DNA of 64,000 bases from Malaya genurostris (lineage: Eukaryota > Arthropoda > Insecta > Diptera > Culicidae). The stretch spans positions 1,922,001 through 1,986,000 of the forward strand of contig NC_080570.1 of NCBI RefSeq assembly GCF_030247185.1, written 5' to 3'. Of the stretch, positions 57,385 through 64,000 are shown piece by piece (the stretch's first letter is position 1; every line of letters starts with the position of its first letter). The notes below the pieces were generated by a model. It saw only the letters and a program-made list of their open reading frames with translations. It was not told where the DNA came from and made no database searches. The position numbers and the translations under genes are program-made.

Positions 57385-57770
57385 CGGTTCGATTTGAGTA
57401 TCATTTCTTTGGACTGAACTTTTGGCTTCAATTGGAATATTTGAATAAGTTCTAGTATCAACTAGTTTTGATTTTCTGCGATTTCTGGGTCAAAAGGTTT
57501 TAGAATTGTATCCGGGCATAACTCTGTGAATTTTGTACAATTCAATGTGGAATTTGTAGCTCTAAACCAAACAAATGACATTTATTGTTTGAACGAATGT
57601 TTACCGAATATAAAGTGATTATTAACGAAAGTTCTCCGAATAACAATTTTCCTGGTTTGTGGGAGCAAAAGGGCTTCAATTTTGACCGCAGCTACAAATT
57701 GCTTGTCAAATAAGAGATATTTCACTAAAGGAACTTCCGATGCAGAATAGTTGCACGAGGCTCAGATTGC
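57385..57770 (-). repeat. D,D37E-like relic, isolated right-arm member
   Basis: Holds the gaccgcagctacaaattgcttg core at about 57681-57702 and the upstream segment aacgaatgtttaccgaatataaagtgatta, which is shared with 50820-50870. It lies in the same minus orientation as the other right-hand copies. Confidence 0.6.
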
Positions 57771-59060
57771 TAGTCAGTGATAGTTCTATTCGAGTTGAGT
57801 TCGTAAATAGTAGTTTTGTGGATTTGTGTATTGTGTCGGATAAACTAATATTTAATTCTTGATAAACAAACAGAACTAGTCACTAATTTCCACCTCAGAC
57901 TAGGCCATTTTCACAGCATGCTTCGATTCGCATAAATTGCATAAAATAACAAGACTGAAATACACTGTTTTCATATGTTCCACTACCTGTTCTGTCGTTG
58001 CTAGATAATCTCCGCTTCGTCGGCACACGGCCACTGCAGCAATAGTCAAAAGTCGTGACGTAAACTGAATTGGCACGTTCCAACACAGTATCTCTGTCAA
58101 GTCAAGCCAAAACACGAGAGTCAACCCGTTCGGTGCGTTTCTCGTTGCATTTTTCGAACTTCGCATGTAGGAAAACTTTGCTGCAGCATTCCATTTTACC
58201 GGGACGGACTCCTTTCGCAGACCTCGACGGTTCCATCAACTGGACTGCTGCTGCTGCTACTGCTGAACCAGTCCGAGGCGAAACTAGTTGAAATTGTTTT
58301 AAAACAAAATTCTATTAATGTAGATATATGAATCGGAAACGGCGGCCTGCTGTGGTGCAATAATATAAATTTGTGCACGCAGTGTGGCGAAGTAGGCGGT
58401 GGCAGCCTGAGCTCGGTAACACAACAGTAGATAATTTATCCTACTTTTACTCTACTTGGCCTGCATACGGTTCATGGATTATATTCGCACTTCGTACAGC
58501 GCAAACTATGCAAAGAGGACAGCATGAGCCGATTTTCCGGTTTTCTGTCGGTTTTTCAGTTTTCGAAGTGGGACAGTTTTAATTGAGAACGGAATTCCTT
58601 TTTGGACTCACACGCAAGTCCACCCATTGGAAAAGGGAAACCCGTGCCTGTCATTTGATACGGGATCTATTATTCTGATACCGCGTGAAATTTCAGCGGG
58701 CATCGGAAAATGAATTCATTATATGTAGAATAATCGATTCTCCTCGTAGTTGTTGTTTTTGTTTTGCGTGTGTGCGATTTGCAACTGGTGATGAGCTTTG
58801 AATCCATTAACACCAGTAGTAGGCGCTGAAATTTACAACGACGCGAACGACAATTTAATCTGCTTGGCAACGACGTTCGGTTGCTGTTTTGGATACCGGT
58901 TTCGAAACGTCATCGTCGTGTGTTGTGTTTGAGAAGGTTTGCCCGGTAAAATTAACATTCCGTTAGCATTGTGCCAAAAACCACATTTCGGCAAGACCTC
59001 ACCGTAGCAATAAAACGGGAAACGATCGCGGAATCGAAATAAAAACATACCTCCTGTCGG

Positions 59061-59091
<31 letters not shown>

Positions 59092-60520
59092 TTCTGCACG
59101 GTTTCGCAAACGCAAACGCAACTCTTAATTCCTGCAAAACCACAAAAGGAAGCAGCACCTTTCTTGTTTCTCTTCTCAACAGGCACCGGGAAAATTCGGA
59201 TCCGACATGCAGAGGAGAGCACATCAGGAAGCGTTCAGTGGCCCGAACGGATCGACTAATATGCTGTACTCTTTGGTCACACAAACTCTCGAGGTCCAAT
59301 CAGCACACCACCGGGCCCATACACAGCGAGCTGCTGTTGGTATTCGCTTTTATCGCTTGCCATTTTCATCTCGTTCCCGGTGACGATGGCAAACAGCAGT
59401 CATAACCGTTATAATTCCTCCCCAGCCCCCGCGGCCAGACGGGGTTTGGGGTTTGCGGGAAGGCCCGTCGAGTCGACAAGGCTGTCATTGTCAACCCGAA
59501 AAGAGCGAACCAGAAAACCTTTTAATTGTTTTGCTTCCAACCAAGCAACTGGCCATTCCGAAGCGCCTGAAACTATACAAAACGAAACGCTCGTCGACGA
59601 ACCCTAAATGGAAATTGCTGAAAGGTGGGAATAGTATATTTCTCGCATGTCTCAGTAGGCTCTGTTTTTCGCCACTGCCAATGGGGTACCGTAGCTTGAT
59701 GAAGAAGCCTCTTCTGTGCACGGCTGTTGTGTGCATTAAATTTCAAAGCGAGCTATGTTTGCTATGATGCTCTTCGGGTGGTGGTTGTTGTTGTTATTAT
59801 TATTGTTACCGACGCTTGCAGCCGATGATCAATAGAGTTTGAATAGCCTACTATGTATTATGGTGATCAGTGTCGGCAGGATTACCGCTGTTCCATGGTA
59901 GAATCATCAGCCTTCCTTCGATTTCGGTTCCCATTGTAGTAGCCGGACGACACTCTTCAGGTTGACGTGCCCCAAGGGTATTAAAATTGTTAATTCCTCC
60001 ACAAAACATGATACATTCTCATAACTCACACACGTACACGGCGGCGGCGCCCGTAAGTGGAAAATTGTCGCATCACTAGATGAGCACCCGGAGACTCGGT
60101 TGATGCCGACTGGAGGCAAGTAAAGCTCCCAGTTTATGGTCCTGTTCATGGTCCTTTTTTTCTCTTTGCTGGGCAGCTCATTACGTTTTATTGCACTTCA
60201 TGCGGGTAGACCATTTCGAGGAAGGTGTCGGTTGGCGCCGCACCACCAGCAGTAGTAGTTCGTTGTACATACAAAGAAACATGAAGAGGTTGACCGATAA
60301 GATTTGCCCTTTCTTGATCGTTATTCCGCCACGTATGTACGAACGTGGTTATGGCCGGGACGCATCCAAAGACAAAGGTGAGATATTCCACCGGAATTGA
60401 GGATGTTTGATTAAAGTTGATTTGCTAGCTTTTATGGACTCTTTCAATCCGATAAAGGTATTTAATGGTGATGCAGTTTTTTTGATTAAGTTGCGAAACA
60501 AGTTCTATCACGAAACGTTA
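57771..60520. other. low-copy island 8
   Basis: GC-richer unique-looking DNA with (CTG)n near 58243-58265, (CGT)n at 59060-59088 and TTGTTATTATTATTG near 59790. Overlapping open frames on both strands (58833-59405) are produced partly by the trinucleotide run. No recognisable protein; no gene called. Confidence 0.45.
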
Positions 60521-60524
60521 TCAA

Positions 60525-60722
60525 GAAATTGTTCCTAGGGATACTATCTAATTAGTTTTAGTTAGTTTAGAAATGCTATATTTAAGTGAAATGTATCATT
60601 TGGATGATTGTAATCTGTTGATGCTAAAGATGAGGAGGTTTTATGCCTGTTGGAGAGCAAGTTTGACAGAAACTAACTCCACTGGGCTTTTCCTTGCTAC
60701 AAATAAACGAATAAACAAATAA
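60525..60722 (+). mobile_element. LINE 3' end, strongly 5'-truncated
   Basis: Contains aaatgtatcatttggatgat, GATGAGGAGGTTTTATGCC, agcaagtttgacagaaacta, a gggcttttcc segment and an aaataaacgaataaacaaat tail. It is nearly the same text as the 3' end of the copy at 38617-39470 and belongs to the same family as 17.2 and 31.2 kb. Confidence 0.8.
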
Positions 60723-60949
60723 CTCTTGATGAGCGTGTTAGTTCTTATTAGTCCATTGTTTATTTGAAAGTTCCGAATATCAAGGGGGTAGAAAAAAAAT
60801 TGGAACACTAACTTTAACTGACGATATCTCATCTATTATTCGATCGATTTCGAAAGTTTCATCACCAACAAATGTCACAAAAATTGATATTTTACAGAAC
60901 TTTTTTCAATATTGAATTTGACACCAGCTTTAATTTCTAGAGAGGAATA

Positions 60950-63880
60950 ATTTCAAATTCCTGTCATTTTCTCCGGTTTCGCTTAAAACAAACCTCGTCT
61001 TCGAATAAGTCGTCGCATCAAATGCCATTTTCAAATTGTGTTAATGTAAAATTGTCATTTATTTGTTTTTCAATTTATTGACATTTGCTCAATTTTGCTG
61101 AAATTTTCTCTTGTTACCAACAGTTCTGCATTACCGTTTCTTTAGTCTTCGACATTCAATTTCTGTTTCAGAGTTCTGACTGGATTGTTCTCCTTCGGAA
61201 TCACAATTGCGCTATTTTCTTTGTACCAATGCTTGATCGAATTTCACTAGTACCCGATTTTCACGTCCAGCCATAGAAAGCAATAATCCATATACTGCTT
61301 CAGAAGATCTCCGATTCAGAAATCCCGCTTAGTGAGACCAGAAAGCAAAGTGTTTCCATTTCGACCGCGGTTACAAATTTCTTGCCAAAAAAGTTTTTTT
61401 TATCGAAATATATTGACTTCTTTTCCGGGTTTTAAGGGCCATAAAAAAACTCTAAATGAACTTCTTGTCAAGCAATTTGTCCGAAAACAACCATAACTTT
61501 CTTCAAACGCAATTGTTTTTTTTTTGTTAGTGAATTTTCGTCATAATATCTTGAGCATTTCTTTGCTTTTAGATTTGACCATTGTGTAGTCGAATTTAAA
61601 TAGTGACATTTTTTTCAAGTCCATGCATAGAGAGCTGTCGTCTTTGAACTGCTTCAGAATAGCTTATAAACGCTTCCGAAAGTTCTTCGGTTGTAAATTT
61701 TTCCCATTTGTGGGACCAGAATTTATTACAGTAATCGAACTTCGATTTTATGTCCAGCAATAGAAAGCAACAATCAACATACTGCTTGGGAAGATCTCCG
61801 ACGCAGGCAAATTCCCGACAAGTGATCATTTTGACCGCGGCTGCAAATTGCTTTCCAAAAAAGTTTTTTTTTCGAGAAATTTTTTTCCGGGTTTTAAGGG
61901 CCATGGAAAAACTCTAAATGAACTTCTTGTCAAGGGATTTGTCCGGAAACAAATATTACTTTCTTAATAACGACGCCATTGTTAGCAAATTTTCGTTGGC
62001 TTTTCATGAGCTGAGCTTCCTAGCCTTCAGATTTGACTTTGTTTTGCCTTTCGGCACAATAGCCCCAACAAATTTCATCACTTTTGTTGCAAACAGTTAC
62101 TATTTTTCAATATTCGTTTAAGTAAAATAACGTTGTATTATTATTGTTGCGGAAACGTTTTTCATGTTTTCATCGTGAGTAGGTTGCGAGAGCCTGGCTG
62201 AGTTGTATCATTTTGGAATCACCGTAATGCCATTTACGTTGTATCAATGATCGAACTTGAATAGTAACAGTAATAGTAATAGTAATAGTAATAGTAATAG
62301 TAATAGTAATAGTAATAGTAATAGTAATAGTAATAGTAATAGTAATAGTAATAGTAATAGTAATAGTAATAGTAATAGTAATAGTAATAGTAATAGTAAT
62401 AGTAATAGTAATAGTAATAGTAATAGTAATAGTAATAGTAATAGTAATAGTAATAGTAATAGTAATAGTAATAGTAATAGTAATAGTAATAGTAATAGTA
62501 ATAGTAATAGTAATAGTAATAGTAATAGTAATAGTAATAGTAATAGTAATAGTAATAGTAATAGTAATAGTAATAGTAATAGTAATAGTAATAGTAATAG
62601 TAATAGTAATAGTAATAGTAATAGTAATAGTAATAGTAATAGTAATAGTAATAGTAATAGTAATAGTAATAGTAATAGTAATAGTAATAGTAATAGTAAT
62701 AGTAATAGTAATAGTAATAGTAATAGTAATAGCAATAGTAATAGTAATAGTAATAGTAATAGTAATAGTAATAGTAATAGTAATAGTAATAGTAATAGTA
62801 ATAGTAATAGTAATAGTAATAAATAGTAATAATAATAGTAATAGTAATAGTAATAGTAATAGTAATAGTAATAGTAATAGTAATAGTAATAGTAATAGTA
62901 ATAGTAATAGTAACAGTAATAGTAGTAAAAATAGTAATAGTAATAGTGATAGTACTAATAATAGAAATAGTAGTAAAAATAGTAATAGTAATAGTAATAG
63001 TTACCTAAAGTTGCATTTCGGAAAGTTCTGCTATTGAAAAATTTGATTGAAGGGATCAGAAATCATGAAAATGATCGTTTAGGTTGCCCGCAGTTACAAA
63101 TTGCTTGCCTAACAAAGAAATTTTTCACGGGATATTAACTTCTTCTCCATCTTTAGAGATCAGAGTACTTTTTTTAAAAGAATTTTGGATGCAGAATAGT
63201 TATCATGTCGCCTTTTTTTTCGCGACGCTTTTATTATTTATAGCGGCACTATCATCTTTTGTAAGCAAATTTTCGACGGATTTCATAGTGTGTTGTCTCA
63301 CTTATTGAGTTGTGAATCTCCGGTTTCGCTCGAAACAGTCCCCGGAGTTCCGGAGAAAATTTTGAGCTCAGCAATTATTTTCAAATTTTCATTGAAGTAT
63401 AATAATTGTTTATTATTCAATATACTGGCATTGACTGTCAAACTTCATTTTTGCTGAAACTCCTTTCTTGTCGATAACAATTGTACACATCCGTTTTATT
63501 TTTTCAATATCCATGAATCGGTCTCTGTTTCGGAATTCTCGATGGAATTCTTGGGAATCTACGTGACACCATTTTTTTTTGTACCACTGTGTGAACGAAT
63601 TTTACCAGTGGCAAGTGGTTTTTCAAGTCCAGACATTAAAGGCAGTAATTTATTTCAAAATAACCTAGTAACACTTCCGAAAGTTCTTCGATTAAAAATT
63701 TTTCCGGTTTTTTTCTGAAACCAGAATGTAATAAAGTAATTGTTTTTACCACAGTTACAAATTGCTTGCCAAACAAGAGATTTTTTTCGAATTTCCAAAA
63801 GTAGTTCGGATGAAGAATAGAACGTTTGTTTCAGAATTTTATCGAATAGCAAATTCCGACTCAAATTCCGGATAACTTAA
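60950..63880 (-). repeat. right arm of the inverted array of D,D37E-like relics
   Basis: Four minus-strand cores at about 61365, 61840, 63090 and 63755. In reverse complement the order of landmarks matches the left arm: gttggcaagcaatttgtaac core, gatcccttcaatcaaatttt, the ATTACT tract, gcctggctgagttgta, ggaaacgtttttt, caaagtcaaatctgaag, gacaagaagttcatt. A segment of roughly 200 bp at 63190-63400 is missing from the left arm near 45720, and about 250 bp around 61500-61740 lie between cores that are adjacent in the left arm. One minus frame (61596-61904) is open for 102 codons. Confidence 0.65.
62261..63001. repeat. (AGTAAT)n hexanucleotide array, about 123 units
   Basis: Nearly perfect AGTAAT units from 62263 to about 62820, with one C-containing interruption at about 62731. 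A more variable part follows to 63001 (aaatagtaataataat, agtagtaaaaatagt, agtgatagt). The long Asn-Ser and Leu-Leu frames over it are repeat artefacts. The inverted partner at 45896-45947 has about eight units only. Confidence 0.97.
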
Positions 63881-64000
63881 CTGACCAGCGCTCCCATGAC
63901 GACTGACGACTTCTACTGACAGGCTTTCGGTGTGGTTTTTTGCTGTGTACCCGGCTACGACTGCTCTTCGGCACAATTCTGCTGTTCGGCGCTCGCTTCA
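63881..64000. other. window end, unassigned
   Basis: GC-richer sequence beginning at about 63880 (actgaccagcgctcccatgacgactg) that does not match the right-arm repeat. It runs off the window; too short to interpret. Confidence 0.3.

Noticed and set aside
58833..59405. Overlapping frames of 106-129 codons near a (CGT)n run
   Set aside because: Frames on both strands overlap, Asp-rich and Arg-rich runs come from the trinucleotide repeat, and no domain is visible.
62244..62826. Long overlapping frames (poly Asn-Ser on + and poly Leu on -)
   Set aside because: They arise solely from the AGTAAT hexanucleotide, in which these frames contain no stop codon; no non-repeat protein sequence is attached.
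45896..63001. Regularly spaced cores considered as a CRISPR-like array
   Set aside because: Spacing varies from 225 bp to several kb, both orientations occur, and the organism is clearly eukaryotic.

Overview
This is eukaryotic, AT-rich, repeat-dominated DNA with no complete host protein-coding gene that I can recognise. The best guess for the source is a mosquito (Culicidae, probably a large culicine genome). Reasons: two mariner-type elements with the D,D37E catalytic spacing I associate with mosquitoes; an interspersed repeat whose ends read CTATATGAGAAAGGC and ACTGAGTCGAATGGTATATGA; an RNase H-bearing I-type LINE; and unique islands full of CAG/CAA/CGA runs. This assignment is inference from sequence style and memory, not from a search.

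Layout. Low-copy islands (about 6.5-8.3, 11.6-13.5, 19.0-21.5, 23.8-26.8, 31.6-34.4, 40.9-43.0, 47.2-49.9 and 57.8-60.5 kb) have higher GC, microsatellites and no obvious transposon similarity. They would fit non-coding parts of a large intron or intergenic region. One of them holds a speculative core promoter and first exon at 7.3-7.4 kb. Everything between the islands is mobile or repetitive DNA: a hAT MITE with a perfect 8-bp target duplication (1.8 kb); several mariner relics (3.8, 5.4, 35.4-36.6, 43.4-44.4 kb); two D,D37E elements with recognisable termini (15.0-16.2 and 21.5-22.8 kb); a Tc1-like relic (23.3 kb); a hAT-like element with 15-bp inverted ends (28.4-30.9 kb); four 5'-truncated copies of one Jockey-like LINE lineage (17.2-18.7, 31.2-31.5, 38.6-39.5, 60.5-60.7 kb); two copies of a tRNA-derived SINE; and paired blocks of GAATTC-rich degenerate tandem sequence (8.6-9.3 and 10.8-11.6 kb).

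Two regions stand out. At 36.8-40.4 kb there is a four-level nest: an interspersed repeat, interrupted by a TA-target MITE, interrupted by a 2.8-kb hAT element, interrupted by a LINE. At 44.5-63.9 kb at least fourteen degenerate copies of a segment related to the D,D37E transposase motif VWQAICSCG are arranged with all copies on the left in + orientation and all on the right in - orientation. The outer arms (44.5-47.2 and 60.9-63.9 kb) are inverted duplicates of each other. They differ by a SINE insertion in the left arm and a 740-bp hexanucleotide expansion in the right arm.

The only long intact coding sequence is a minus-strand I-type LINE (52069-56919). It has a 1226-residue endonuclease/reverse transcriptase/RNase H ORF2, a poly(A) tail and perfect 14-bp target site duplications, but a 5'-truncated ORF1. 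It is a recent insertion into a pre-existing interspersed repeat. The genes here do not form a host pathway; the window is best read as a transposon graveyard with a few young insertions around non-coding islands.
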